Shown one piece after another: positions 1-12,600 of a stretch of DNA of 64,000 bases (its first letter is position 1; every line of letters starts with the position of its first letter). A model generated the notes under the pieces. The model was not told where the DNA came from, did no database searches, and saw only the letters and a program-made list of their open reading frames with translations. Source of the DNA: Owenia fusiformis (Eukaryota; Annelida; Polychaeta; Sabellida; Oweniidae). The DNA is taken from assembly GCA_903813345.2 (NCBI GenBank), contig CAIIXF020000002.1:24936455-25000454 (forward strand), read 5' to 3'. The translations under genes were made by a program, and so were the position numbers.

Positions 1-261
1 ATGGGTGTTGATTAGTGGAAATACCCATTTAAACAGACCTTCTTAATTTATAACAAGTTAACAATTAAGAAGCCATGTTGCGATGTACTTTTCGTGACTC
101 AAGTCGGATATAAAGTGAAAACATACTCTTTTTGATTTGATATCCCGTATTTAGCTAAAGCAAAACATGAAATATTAACACGTGCGGTAAATTATAACTT
201 AAATCTTTCCATATATAGCGCAAAATCTCACATAGCAATTTAATAACGACTAATTTTGTCT

Positions 262-405
262 TGTGTCTAACCACGGCGTGCTTAGAGATTTCTAGACTCT
301 AGTCACGCTCTGTCCACGCCAGCTCTAAGCACGTCTAAGTACGCCTAGAAATCTCTAGATACACGGAGTTCCTAGACCGACTAAGCACGTCTAGAAATTA
401 CTAGA
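262..405. repeat. short degenerate repeats at the DIRS element's 3' edge
   Basis: A cluster of related short motifs built on ctagaaatctctaga and cacgtctagaaat, in both orientations. It abuts the point where the tyrosine-recombinase reading frame stops at 401. It may be a terminal or internal complementary repeat of the DIRS-like element, or an unrelated simple repeat. No coding signal is seen in 1-400. Confidence 0.35.
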
Positions 406-740
406 AATTCCACATTTGATGCAGTGCAATGTCCTTCCTAAGTCCCCGTAAAATTGAAGATAATATCCAATTGTCTTTCAAAGGGTTAGGTAATCCACAC
501 TCTAAATGTAATAAGCGGACAATGTTGAGATATTGTTTAACTGATGAGAACTTTAACAGTTTTCCAATATATGCAATATAACGACTCAGCACTAAAGTCG
601 TAGCTGGAACTGGTAAATACCCCATGGAGGAGCAAAACTTAAAGTTCCATTCTATGGGATATATATGTTGCCTTCGTTGAATCTGCGAATGTCATACTGC
701 GTAGTCGTAAGACCTCTGCATCCAATTGTTGCTCAGTAGC
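401..740 (-). pseudogene. DIRS tyrosine recombinase, N-terminal core-binding part only
   Basis: The segment reads F-A-D-S-T-K-A-T-Y-I-S-H-R, then (one frame over) F-C-S-S-M-G-Y-L-P-V-P-A, then S-S-V-K-Q-Y-L-N-I-V-R-L-L-H and G-L-P-N-P-L-K-D-N-W. This is the SAM-like N-terminal core-binding domain of animal DIRS recombinases. The frame ends in a TAG at 401-403 before any catalytic residue, next to the short-repeat cluster. The element is thus 3'-truncated and has no integrase activity. Confidence 0.75.
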
Positions 741-1487
741 CACTTGTGTATCTGTGGTAACAGAAAAATAAATGAAGCCAATGACATATGATTGCAAGGG
801 ATAAAAGTAAACATTGACAGATTCGAGTTGAGAACCTCAGAAATACATGATTGAAATCTGAGAAGCTGACCAGGCTCATTTAGCCTGCTTATAGCATCAG
901 GTATGTGGTTTAATTTTCCCTCAATATGAACTGCCTTGACCTCAAAATTATAATCCACTGAAATCCAAAACAACTCTCTTAAAGCCTCCATCATAATAGG
1001 CTGTCTAGAAGAACCTTTATTGATTATGACCATGGCTACTGTGCTATCCGTGTAAATTACTACTTTATGATTGGACCATGAGGGACCCCACTTTCTCGCA
1101 GCGATCAGGATCGACAACACTTCCTTATAGTTTATGTGAAGATGTTTATATTTTTCCAGGTCGTGCTCCCAGGAGGCATATATCCAGTCACCCCTGAAGA
1201 AACACCCTGCAGCTTGGTTACTTGCATCAACAGACACGTCTGTGATTGGGCATGGATTAATAAAAAATGTATTTCCATTAAAGCGTTTCAGAAAATTAAT
1301 CCACCAGGCGATATCTGCGTGGAACGATGCAGATAGTATGGATTTATGCTTAGCATGGTTGAGGGGGAGTATGCAATCAAGAATCCTCCGAAGAAATGTC
1401 CTCGCCCCTCGCACCACTTGTGATGCCCATGACATCTTGCCTGCAAGGCTTTGCAGTTGACGTTTTGAAGCCCTCTTACGATTTTTG
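692..1487 (-). pseudogene. DIRS RNase H domain
   Basis: The frame opens before the ATG at 1435, with K-R-Q-L-Q-S-L-A-G-K-M-S-W-A, a linker commonly seen between RT and RNase H in DIRS elements. The RNase H fold follows: D-V-S-V-D-A-S-N-Q-A-A-G-C (first Asp), I-N-Y-K-E-V-L-S-I (Glu), V-V-I-Y-T-D-S-T-V-A (second Asp) and H-I-P-D-A-I-S-R (final Asp). All four acidic positions are present. It is out of frame with both the RT upstream and the recombinase downstream. Confidence 0.8.
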
Positions 1488-2479
1488 AAACATTATTAAA
1501 TGAAGTATTTCCTCTAGTTTCCTTGGTGGTAATGATAAAGTTCCATTAACTGTGTTAATTAAGACGCCCAGATAAGTTAATTCCTGGCTAGGCCCCTCAA
1601 TTTTCTTCCAGCTAATTGCGAATCCCAAATTACGTAATAAGGATATTGCAATGTCCATATGAGATATACACTGCTCTTTAGTTTCTGCTACTATACAGAA
1701 ATCATCTAAATATGCAACGGAATTAATGCCTCTGGCAAAAAGCATTCGCTTCACACTTGAGTAAGTCTATGAAAAATAGATGGAGCTCTTCTGCTTCCAA
1801 AACATAGTCTTGTGTCATACATATATGTGGCCTCTGTTTGACCAGAAAATGTCCACTTTAAGCCTGTTGCTTGGTAATTAGTGTCCTTGATCTTAACAGA
1901 CCTGTAAGCACTATGTAAATCAATTTTCCCCAAGTAGCAATTTGGGGTAATAAGGTCAACCACATTGTCCACAGATTGATAGACTACTTTATCAATTGAG
2001 CAGTAGTCATTAAGAGCCTCTCCATGAGGCATGCTGGCATCATGAATCAGTCTTATGTCATTACTGTCTGGTTTCTTGATTGATCCCAAGGCACTAATGA
2101 TCTTAGGTCTGCATTTCTCAGAAGATATCTTATAACGACCCTCTTCAAGTTCTATTAAAATTTGCCTCTCGACTTTTAAACGATTTTCAGGTCCAGTAGC
2201 AGACCTATAGTTATCAGTCTCTGCTGGTGTCAGTTTCACATCACTGTCAATAATAGAGAATCCAAATGAGATACCATCTAATAAATAATCCTTATCAGGA
2301 TCATTAGTATAATTCAGTTCCTGTTCCCACACATGGGGAATTAAGCATGCTTCATTAAGAGGGGGTCTAGGAAGCACTCCTTGTGTGGTCCCTAGGGTGT
2401 CAGTAAGTACATTTGAGGGGTAAATTAGTTTTTTCCATGCATGTGTCTGACATGATTCTCCTTGAAGCATATAGAACAC
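1476..2479 (-). pseudogene. DIRS reverse transcriptase, frameshifted
   Basis: This is a reverse-transcriptase domain of the DIRS type. Fingers and palm are seen as I-R-L-I-H-D-A-S, then L-G-K-I-D-L-H-S-A-Y-R-S-V with a catalytic Asp. After F-G-S-R-R-A-P-S-I-F-H-R-L-T-Q comes the Y-L-D-D catalytic box. A one-base deletion near 1753 splits the sequence just after H-R-L-T-Q, and the YLDD half continues in the next frame to 1476. A second break near 1480 separates it from RNase H. It would copy element RNA to DNA in an intact relative but cannot be expressed from this copy. Confidence 0.85.
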
Positions 2480-3418
2480 ATGTGTTCATATTTACAAGGG
2501 GAAAAGGTGCATTCACCCTTGTTATACAATCCACACAATGGTTTGCCTGTGGGTGATATATATACTGTGGGAGGTTTCTTTGCCTTCTCCTGGGGCAAGC
2601 TTTTAGTGGTGAGTTTCCCCGCATCCTTTGCAGCTAGCACACTTTTATATTTGAGCTCTGTTTTGAGGCTCGGCACATCCACACCCCATCTGAATTTATG
2701 TTGGGCTTGCAGGTAACGATACTCATTGTCGTATCTGAGGACCGATATCCATGAAAACATCTGACCAAATTGAGATATTTTTGCCATATAAGCAAGATAA
2801 TCTATGACAGAACCCGTTAATTTTCCTGTTTCCATCATATGGGCAAGGATCCGAACTGATGCTAGGCACCATTGGTGGGGTGTAATATCCTCTAATTTTG
2901 GTTTTGTCGAACCAGATCGCTTCAAGATGAGGAAGGTCCCTCCCGTTTCATTGATTATAGATTCCTCACATGCCTCTTGTATAGGTGTATTATTAATCCA
3001 ATCCCCGATGAAACAGGGCTTCTCACCTTTATCTAATTTTAAGCTTAGATGTTGATCAAAGCCTGGGGGGAGGGGGGGGAGGTGTAGAGGATGCTCCAAT
3101 TCCTGGCACGTTTGCCTCTCTAGCAATAAGCTCCTGGAGTGCTGCTCCAACTTGATGATTAGGGTCATCGTCCTGACCCTGGGGAACATTGGGATGTTCT
3201 CCATTCTGAACCTCTGTAGGGCCATGTAAATTAGATAGCTCTCGTAAGCAATTATCTAACAGGCGTGCTTGTCCAAGGGGTTTAATTTTTAGAGTTTTGA
3301 TATCCTCTGGTAACATTGTTTTCAAGGCAAGGATGGAATTTGAAACCATTTGCATTTAAGACTTCCATGGTTTCCTCTTTCACGTTCCATTTTTCTAGCA
3401 CTGTTCTACATTCTTCAT
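2425..3418 (-). pseudogene. DIRS Gag-like ORF (SAM-like N-terminus, zinc-finger C-terminus), frameshifted
   Basis: The likely start is the ATG at 3416-3418 (M-D-E-E-C). The first about 55 residues resemble a SAM-like helical module (V-L-E-K-W-N-V-K-E-E-T at the start, then L-P-E-D-I-K-T-L-K-I-K-P-L-G after a one-base insertion near 3355). A second break sits in a poly-proline tract coded by the G-run at 3062-3080. The C-terminus has a CCCH-type finger (C-x7-C-x4-C-x3-H) and then a C-x2-C-x4-H-x3-H knuckle, suited to nucleic-acid binding. The frame ends at 2425 and overlaps the reverse-transcriptase ORF by about 55 nt, an overlapping arrangement common in DIRS elements. Gag identity is inferred from position and the fingers. 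Confidence 0.65.
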
Positions 3419-3698
3419 CCATACTTTACTGTTAAACTATATATTCACTATATATATTTTAAAAACTTCAAAGAAAAAGCTAGCGCATATTACTGCCTAA
3501 TGCTACATGTAAGCTGCTAAGAGACTGACTGACTGCTAGACTGGAGTGACCATGTGACCTGATGAATAACTCACATAGCCATCAGTACATTAGCATAAGT
3601 AAATAAACAAGCCCAAATGTCCACATTATTTAAATGAAGATACTGACATATCTCAGAATTAAAAGAATATTATGATTGTTGGACATAATGTTTTTCAG

Positions 3699-6600
3699 GT
3701 ATAGGATATAGCATGGTATCCATTGGATTCGTGTCGAACATTTACTACAACGTAATTGTAGCCTGGGTAGTCTATTTCCTCTTTGCTTCGTTTACTTGGA
3801 CGCTTCCATGGAGTACATGTGATAACTCATGGAACACGCCTCAATGTAGCTCAATACAGGTAAATAATGTTCTTTCGAACATGACTGTATTAATGCCTTC
3901 CATAAACGGTGATCTAAGTCAACATTTCACCCGGGGTATATTTGCGAACCATACCCCTGGTAATACAAGTAATGTGTGACATCACAACGGCTAACCGTAG
4001 TATTGGCGGCCTTAATGAATATTCGAACATAACTGTATTCATGCCTTCTATAAACTGTGAACAAAGTCAATGCTTCAGCTGGGTTATATTCGAGATCAAT
4101 TCACCGGCTCTGTACTAAGTGTTTCGTTCAGTGCACTCATTGGTCAGTTTAGGCCGTTCCGTTCTTTTCGCATCCCCCTCTCGTCTGCAAAATTCAAAAT
4201 AGCAGGGAGAAATTGTCCAGAGCCAAAATTTTCTGTCGGAGCAATTGTAAACTGTAATATCAATAATTTCAGTAATTATCAATGTAGTAGACATGCGTGA
4301 AACCTATGAAATATGCCGAAATGTCAATAAAATACTTAAGTCGGGGTCAGGAGGTAAGTAAACAAATTGGAACAGCCAAACGCTCAACCGGAAGTAGAAA
4401 TAAAAAAAGTGGAAATGAACATCGAAATTGACGATCTTGCAATATTCTGGTGAGTTTTCATGTTCGAATCGTAATATTGACCTCAGAGCAGGGCTACTAG
4501 TTTCGAATACACATTAGGTCTAGGCACAAATGCTTTCGAACCCTTCACTTCCTTCGGTCGTTCGTGGTACAGGAAACATTTGTGCCTAGACCCTGCGGGG
4601 TGTATTCGAAACTAGTAGCCCTGCTCTTCGGTCTATATTTCTTAATTCAAAACATTTTGGTGAGTTTTCATGTTCGAATCGTAATATAGACCTTAGAGTA
4701 GGTGTAATATCGTTGAATAAACACCCTGGGGCTAGGCACAAAAGCTTTCGAACCCGTCACTCCCTTCGGTCGTTCGGGTTACAGTAAACGTTTGTACCTA
4801 GACCCTGCGGGGTGTATTCGAAACTAGTAGCCCTGCTCTTCGGTCTATATTTCCTAATTCAAAACATTTTGGTGAGTTTTCATGTTCGAATCGTAATATA
4901 GACCTCAGAGTAGGTGTAATATAGTGGAATACACACCATGGGGCTAGGCACAAAAAACTTCGAACCCGTCACTCCCTTCGGTCGTTCGGGTTACAGAAAA
5001 CATGTGTGCCTAGACATGCGGGGTGTATTCGACGATATTACCCCTATTCTTCGGTGTATATTTCTTAATTTTACCTCACCAACATTCTACTCAACATATC
5101 CATTTATAGAAATATTCTATACCTTAATCAGATAAAATGCTCCGATATAAACTAAAGTATAGCCAAATGAATTTGTGATTCAGTAATTTTTCCTCAGTTG
5201 GTGTAATTATTAAAACTTCAACAGTTCGATCAAACTTTAAAGAACATGCAGCAAGGGATGTGTGATACAGGCTGATCTCGAATCGCTCTGCATGAATGAT
5301 CGTATTATTCGCGGGCGCAGCTTGACCTGCGTACCAATAGACTGTAAACGTGTACGTGTGACGTGCATAACCTGCTACATTATGTACACACACAAGAAAG
5401 ATGGTACCACAAAAGATCTCTTCTACACTATACAGAAGGACCTGACGGATGTACGATACACGTCATGGTGTACCTTTGGGTCTGTAATACAGATTTCTTT
5501 TCGAGAAGTAGCAGCGCAGTGATTTAATAGTTACGTGAGCCGTAGAGGGACTCGGCCAGGATTAACCCTAAAGAGCCTCTGACCCTCATGCTATGGACCT
5601 CCTGCATGCAGAACAGAACAGTATTCAATGCTGAGAAAGAAACATCTACCAACTGACAAAGCACCAACGAGGAGTTATTCTAATACCAGTATCTTTACAG
5701 TAGGCCAGTACCATCTATGGCAACCGTTAGAGATACAGGTGGAGGTTTAACCTCTGCTGGGGGGCACCTTCCAGATAATAATCGGATATAGTCGGAGCAT
5801 GGGCAAAGTCCCATTGCATAGAAATCCGAGGAAGGGAGACTACTGATGATGTATCTCGGTAGCCAGTATTGATGAGCATCTTGTGTTTTATTTATGAACT
5901 TTCATTATCTTTCAGATCCTTCTCTGTCAAAATATTCCAGGAAGCAATAACCTGAACAAGCAATGTCAATTTATCGACCAAGATCTTTTTGCATGCCGTC
6001 ACTACTTACCACTTTAGGTTTATTCTACTTTAGGTCAATACCACATCAAATAAAACAGTCGACTATCTACTAAAAACTTTTACTGCTTATACTATAAAGC
6101 AGGCAAACTTCTCGGTAAATGTTGCCAATGGAAGTGCTTTGGTGAACACTACACAACGACGTGTGTCCCCAAGTGAGGAATATTGGAGGTATATTTCCAT
6201 TTATGTTTTCTTCAAAAACACATTCATTTCCATCAATAACACTGAAATTCGATCTACATAATGCTATAGTGTCAGGTTGTATATTTTCCTAGATTATAAT
6301 TATGCTAATTTTAAGACGTTATGTCCTCAACATTACCGATGGTATAGACGACATGGGTTTCGTTCAGTGGAAGCTGTTGCTTTGCCTCGTTGCAGCATGG
6401 GTGATTGTGTTTCTGTGTCTCATCAAGGGGCACAAAACATCTGGTTCGTAGCAGAGGTTTTAATTTTTTAAATGAAATTACGAACACCGTTGTGATGCTT
6501 CAAGGTTTCTGTAATGTTTACTATTTAAACGTTGATTTGAACTTTACTATGACCTTATTGTAGACAGTCATAGGTCTTTAGTAGGGAGAATACAATACTA

Positions 6601-9600
6601 GATAATTGATATCAATTTACTATTTTCTCAAGGCAAAGTTGCTTACTTTACGGCCACCTTTCCATACGTAGTACTCATAATCCTTCTGATACGTGGTGTG
6701 ACCCTCCCTGGAGCAGCAGATGGTCTGAAGTACTACCTCATTCCTAAGTGGGAGAAACTTCTAAGCTTTAAGGTAAGTACCATACCATATTCAATTGGTT
6801 TTTACTTCTTTTTCACAATCCCTTTAACTCAGTGCTTGGAACATTTACAATTAATTAATATTAAGCAACTAAATGCACGAATGATCATGATGTAAATGGA
6901 AAATACTCGATCATCAAAACAGCACAATTGACACATTTGAAAACAATGGACTAATTATAAACTGTTACAACCCGATTAAAAATAAACTGTTTTAATTTGT
7001 TGTAGGTATGGGGCGAAGCAGCAATGCAAATTTTCTTTTCGTCTGGTGTTGGCGGGGGCAGTGTAGTCACAATGGCCAGTTATAACAAATTCAACAGCAA
7101 CTGCCAAAGGTGAAAAATCATATTTTGTGCATATGTTTGAGCCATGGGATTGTTCATGGATTAGCTTTTAAAAGGGTCTTGCAATGAATTTTTCATCAAT
7201 GCAGCTTTAACGATAATTTATTCTAGTTATTTTTTACTACTTTACGGTTCTTTTAAGTTTACTTTTCAAAAGTTTACATATCTATAAGTAGTATACTAAA
7301 GTCTTTTAACGTTGGTAATTTGAAATTGAAAGCTAATCATTAGTTGAAAATGCATAATTAGCAAATATTTTTACATCGTAAAATACACGTTCTAGTATGT
7401 ATATTGTAACATACCTTTTAAACACTTTCTAAAGCACCAAATGATATGAATGCTTTAAATAGCTAAGTTACGCAGAATACTTTTATCACGAGAGAGCATG
7501 TACCGATCCACAGCAACCTAAGATATCACGGAGATGACAGAGTACGCTTCAAAGAACCAATCAAATTCCTTATAGGGTGAGATTTAAATTTTCTGTTGCG
7601 ATTCCAAAATGGTTATTCTTATTTTATTACAGAGACTCCGTTATAATCATGATCATGAATGCTGCTACGAGTGTGTTTGCTGGTCTTGTGATCTTCTCGG
7701 TTGTCGGATTCATGTCTCACGAAACTGGTGAGAGTATTGAGCGCGTTGTTACTCAAGGTAATATTTATTATTGATATATTGTGTCAACTTACCAATATTG
7801 TCACCCTTTCGTCTATCGTTATACATAAAAGGATTTATTTGTACTGATGCCCCTGTATCGTTATTACAGACAGATTGTGACCAAGATGCGTTGCTAACAT
7901 ACTAACAAGTTCTAAGAAAACGAATCTTAAATTAAGACTTTCTACTGATTATTTTCACAGGGTATGCAAATTAATGGCACGATCAATATTCAAAGTTTCA
8001 CTGAATATCCATCTATTTGGAGAAAAATATTGTTACTATGGTAAATGTATTGTTCATACCTTAATTTACTGTCATGAGAAGCATTCAGCTTCAGAAGATA
8101 TTTTAACTAGAATGTTTTGAAGTATCAGTATTAGTTTAGCGGATGTTTTAAAAACATTTTCCCTCGACCAAATCACATTTGATGGGACTTGAGCCAAACA
8201 TAGACCACCCCTTTGAAGCCGTCATTTTGGATTTGGAGTTGTGATTCATTCTACCTTGTTCAACAAATCTCCATAGTTGGCACATTTCATGTCCTACAGT
8301 TTTTCTACAAAACGAGTAGTCAAAAGCGGTGCAGTTGTGAAATTTTTCGCTAAACTTTGGATCATGTGTCGCTTGTACCCGAGGTACAGATGTCTTGAAA
8401 CTAAAAATCACAACGTTCAATGGTAAAATTGAAGATAATCAAAGTGTCCACGAGATAAATACTCTAATTGATGGCAACGTATCTCGAGACATGTGCTTTT
8501 ATCTAATTAAATTTAAAGTTTGCATTGAATTGTTTGCACGTCTTGATATTATCGTATAAAGTTTGAAATTATTGATTAAGGTCCTGGACTTGCTTTTGTT
8601 GTGTACCCAGAGGCTGTTACGAAACTCCCGGCTTCTCCTGTGTGGTCTGTGTTGTTCTTTACAATGCTTCTAACGTTGGGTGTGGGTAGTATGGTAAGTA
8701 GTTGGGCGAGACAACTTCACAGGTGACGTTTAGAAGCCTTTTGGCAAGGTCCCACCTTTAAGTCGAGTATTTAATGTGAGCCAATACATTGGATCACATT
8801 AGTTTTTGTTTTGTATTGGATCACATTAGTTAAAGTCAGAATCAGATCTATGGGGGTGACAAAATTACAAACAACATGTACAATTGACCTTCCAATCTGC
8901 TCCTTACAATCTCAAATACAATATCTCCAAAAAGATTCACGATATGTTATAAAGTGGTGAAGTACAATGGATTCAAAGTGCAAAATGGGTGAACATGTTT
9001 AAATTCGCCCAAATGATAAGAATGGTAACTATTCTTATAGATAAATTATGCATTGTCGTAAAAATCTTTGGCTTACCTGAAATAAAGTGTGCATTTTGAG
9101 GATTTTTTAGAAAATGGATATAAAAAGGAATGACAGTAGCCAAAAATATCCTAAAATTGAAACGTTTTTCGTTAGATTGCTTGCTAGATCTGATTCTCTC
9201 TTTATTCACAGGCTGGTATCGAAAAATTTGTCCGCTGTGACGGAGCGTGCTATTTTGCATAGAAACACTAAGAAACCAAAACAATTTATTTTTTTACTCA
9301 TATGTTTCGCTATACCAACGAAAGTTTCTTACTCAGTGCAACGGGTATATCATTTGCGGGTAACTTTAACTTTTGTTTGAAGTCCAACAACGCTAAGAGT
9401 AAGAGCTATTGAAAACGGCGCCGGGGTATCATGCTCCAAAATGTACCACTTCTTTTATTTCTTTTTAATGGTACAATATAGCGACACAATAATATTTACA
9501 TATGTTTAAAGGATAACTCTGAAGGTATTAATGATATCTTGATGTATTGGGTATTTTTAATATTTTTTATAAAAAATAATGTTTACATTTTTTGTCCGCT

Positions 9601-12600
9601 TTGACGGAGCAGTTTTAACTGTGAACTACGTTAAGAATTTAAGATTCAAATTATACCTTTTAAAAGTACCATAAGAAGAGAGAACGTCACAAATCATTTT
9701 CCTAAATTATGACAAGTAGCCTCTGGGAGATCTGGGGTAATGTAAATCTGAGATATAAAAACTCTTAGCATTTTTCGGAGGTTTGTACTGAAATCAACAT
9801 GAATCAACATGGTGTAAACTCAACATAATATTTCTAATACGTTTTCGCCAAGACGTCTTAGAATGTCACGTGTAGTGTAAATTGTTACGCGGAATATGGC
9901 ATACATTCATGGTTGCGCGGTATTTATGATACGGGTGAATATGCCATACTCACCTGCGGTATATGATATATTCCGCAGGTGAGTATGCGATATTCCGCAG
10001 TGAATATGTGATGCATTGAATTCAGTGAATACCCGATACTCACCTTCAGAATATGTCATACTCACTTGCGGAATATGCCATATACAGCAGTTGAATATGA
10101 CATATTCCGCAGGTGAAAAACGTGATACAGAAAGACTTGGTTTGATTGGTTGCGAGAATCGACTCTGAATGTAATCCTGGATTGATTGGGTAAGTTTATT
10201 ACGTGAGATTGGTGAGTGATACTTCTGCATACGTTGATGTATTCGATAAACTGTACTGTTGATTCAGTAATCATTTTAATAATTTATAAAGTTTTACTTG
10301 TTCGTTCAATCGATGCAATTGACAATTGCATACTTCCGTATCACGTTCTCATTGGTTAGTGTGTATACCATATACCACAGGTGAATCTGTCATACACCGC
10401 AAGTGAATATGGCATATTCGTTGCGGAATATGGCATATTTTTGTATCGTGTTTACCGCGTAACATAAATAGGGATAATATGAATTTATTCGAAATAGCGC
10501 ACAGACATCCTGCATTCCGACAGATGTATAACCTTTTACCACATAATATTACTGTATATAAGTTACCATAAAAAATGATCATGTCAGGTGATGGATCCAC
10601 AGTAGGCACAACGAAAGGCAAATACCCTATACTGAAATAAAGTTGACAATATCATTTTCATGAGTTACCATGCATAACTTGGATTACAGTACAAACTAAG
10701 AAAAGAAGCTTAAAGAGTGGTCGTATATACATCTCAGAATTTGAATTGTGTACTTTTATTCCGTTTTATTTTTCAGAATACTTTAAGAAAGAGATTTGAT
10801 ACGCTCCCTCCTCTAACGTGTAGTTATAAAGAGATATATTATAAATCTAAATTCTTAACGTATTTCAGATTTGAAACTGCTCCGTCACAGCGGACAAAAA
10901 ATTTAAACATTATTTTTTATTGAAAAAATTAAAAATACCCAATACATAAAGATCTCATTAATACCTTCAGAGTTATGCTGAAAACATATGTAAATATTAT
11001 TGTGTCGCTATATTGTATCATTAAAAAGAAATAAAAGAATTGGTACATTTTGGAGTATGATACTCCGACGCCGTTTTCAATAGCTTTTACTCTTAGCGTT
11101 GTTGGACTTCAAACAGAAGTTAAAGTTACCCGCAAATGATATATTCATTGCATGGAGTCAGTAATTTTCTTTGATATAGCAAAACATATGAGTAAAAAAT
11201 AAATTGTGTGGATTTCCTAGTGTTTCTATGCAAAATAGCACGCTCCGTCACAGCGGACAATTTTTTCGATACCAGCCTGTGTTATTAAATGAAATTAAAA
11301 AGTTCTCAAAACAAGGTAAATTATCATCGTGAGATATCACAGCCTTCTCTCAGTGTCCTTCTAGAATGCCGTGAGTTACTTGGCAATAGCCTTCGATCTG
11401 ATGGGGGCGTGGCCCGTCCAGAATTCAGCCAAAGTGATATGACGAATCGAATCCGTATTTACAGGTCACGTGACAGTGAGTGGCGGGGTTAAGAACTCCA
11501 CCAATCAGATCGCTTAGTTTCAATATAGTAGCTCCGTCGTCCTGCGGTAGAATTCTCGTTGAGCATGCTGGAGGCCCGAGTTCGAAACCCGCCCTCGCTT
11601 TTTTTATTTTTTAACTAAATGATTGTTCTCTGATATTACGCAGAAAAAACAATTTTTATTTACATAAACTTTATATTAGAGCTTGAAAATGTAAAAACAA
11701 TATGTCAACATATTGCGTTTTGGAGCGATGTGCAGGTTTAAGGTTTTCGATCACGTACCCTTCCCTTTTGGCATTTGCGCTTATGTATTCAAGAGAAGTG
11801 TATACCATAATATATTGATAGAAAATAAACTGGAAGCGGGAAGAGTTTGTGCTGGATACCACGATCACAGTCCACCGGAAGTGTTAGAAAAATAGACCGA
11901 AAGATAATGGTACCTCGTTAGGAAAAAAAGATTTTTCTAAACTTGTTAAATACACGTCGTTCAAATCGATGGAAAACGGACTAGGTATCGACTACTTGTG
12001 TAGAAAATGAGATAAATACGTGATGTGAGTAGATATTTACCCCTCGAGGATCAACAGGTTAGAGAAATCTTCAAAAGTGAAAAAAATATGTAGGTCATGT
12101 CGGACGTCATTTTCGTTTCATAAATTCAACTTCAAATAAGTCGGGTTTAAACGCATGGATTGCCAAGAAACTCGGGTATATATAACTTTGAAGCACCATG
12201 GTTGTAGTGAACTAAAAATCATGTATAACATCGTGGGGAAAAGGTATATTTTCTAATTTTAGAAATTCATCATCTGTGATTGGTTAGAATTCTGACGTCA
12301 TTGAATATATTAATATCATTATAAATCTAGGCCCCGCCCATTCGATCGGCAATCAGTGCAAAGTATATCAGAGCATTCTTGTGCATAGCAGAGATGGTCT
12401 GAGTATCAGAATGGTAAATTATAGTTTGATCACTGATATTTAATTGCAGTTTGTGACGATACAGTCAATAGCAATCTGTATAACAGACGAATTTAACCTG
12501 ACTAGTAGGAAAACACTTGTGACAGCCATTATATGTGTAGTAGAGTTCCTCTTGGGGATTCCTTTAATAATGCAGGTAAATATACATTTAGCTATTTTCA

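Larger units (their letters stand above)
401..3418 (-). mobile_element. DIRS-like (tyrosine-recombinase) retrotransposon, decayed
   Basis: Reading down the minus strand, the order is Gag-like protein, reverse transcriptase, RNase H and the N-terminal part of a tyrosine recombinase, which is the gene order of DIRS elements. The recombinase catalytic half (R..HxxR..Y) is absent because its frame stops at 401. At least five single-base frame breaks separate the pieces: near 3355, in the G-tract at 3062-3080, near 1753, near 1480 and near 650. The element is therefore dead, although each domain stays recognisable. It lies upstream of the visible SLC6 exons, on the opposite strand, possibly inside that gene's first intron. 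Confidence 0.85.

Noticed and set aside
401-3418. Reading the retroelement as an active DIRS copy
   Set aside because: Five or more frame breaks and the missing recombinase catalytic half rule this out.
3860-4300. Open frames continuing past the first SLC6 exon and at 4070-4300
   Set aside because: The first runs beyond a good GT donor into intron and loses SLC6 similarity. The second shows no family resemblance.
11531-11598. Functional tRNA gene
   Set aside because: Acceptor, anticodon and T stems do not pair well enough.
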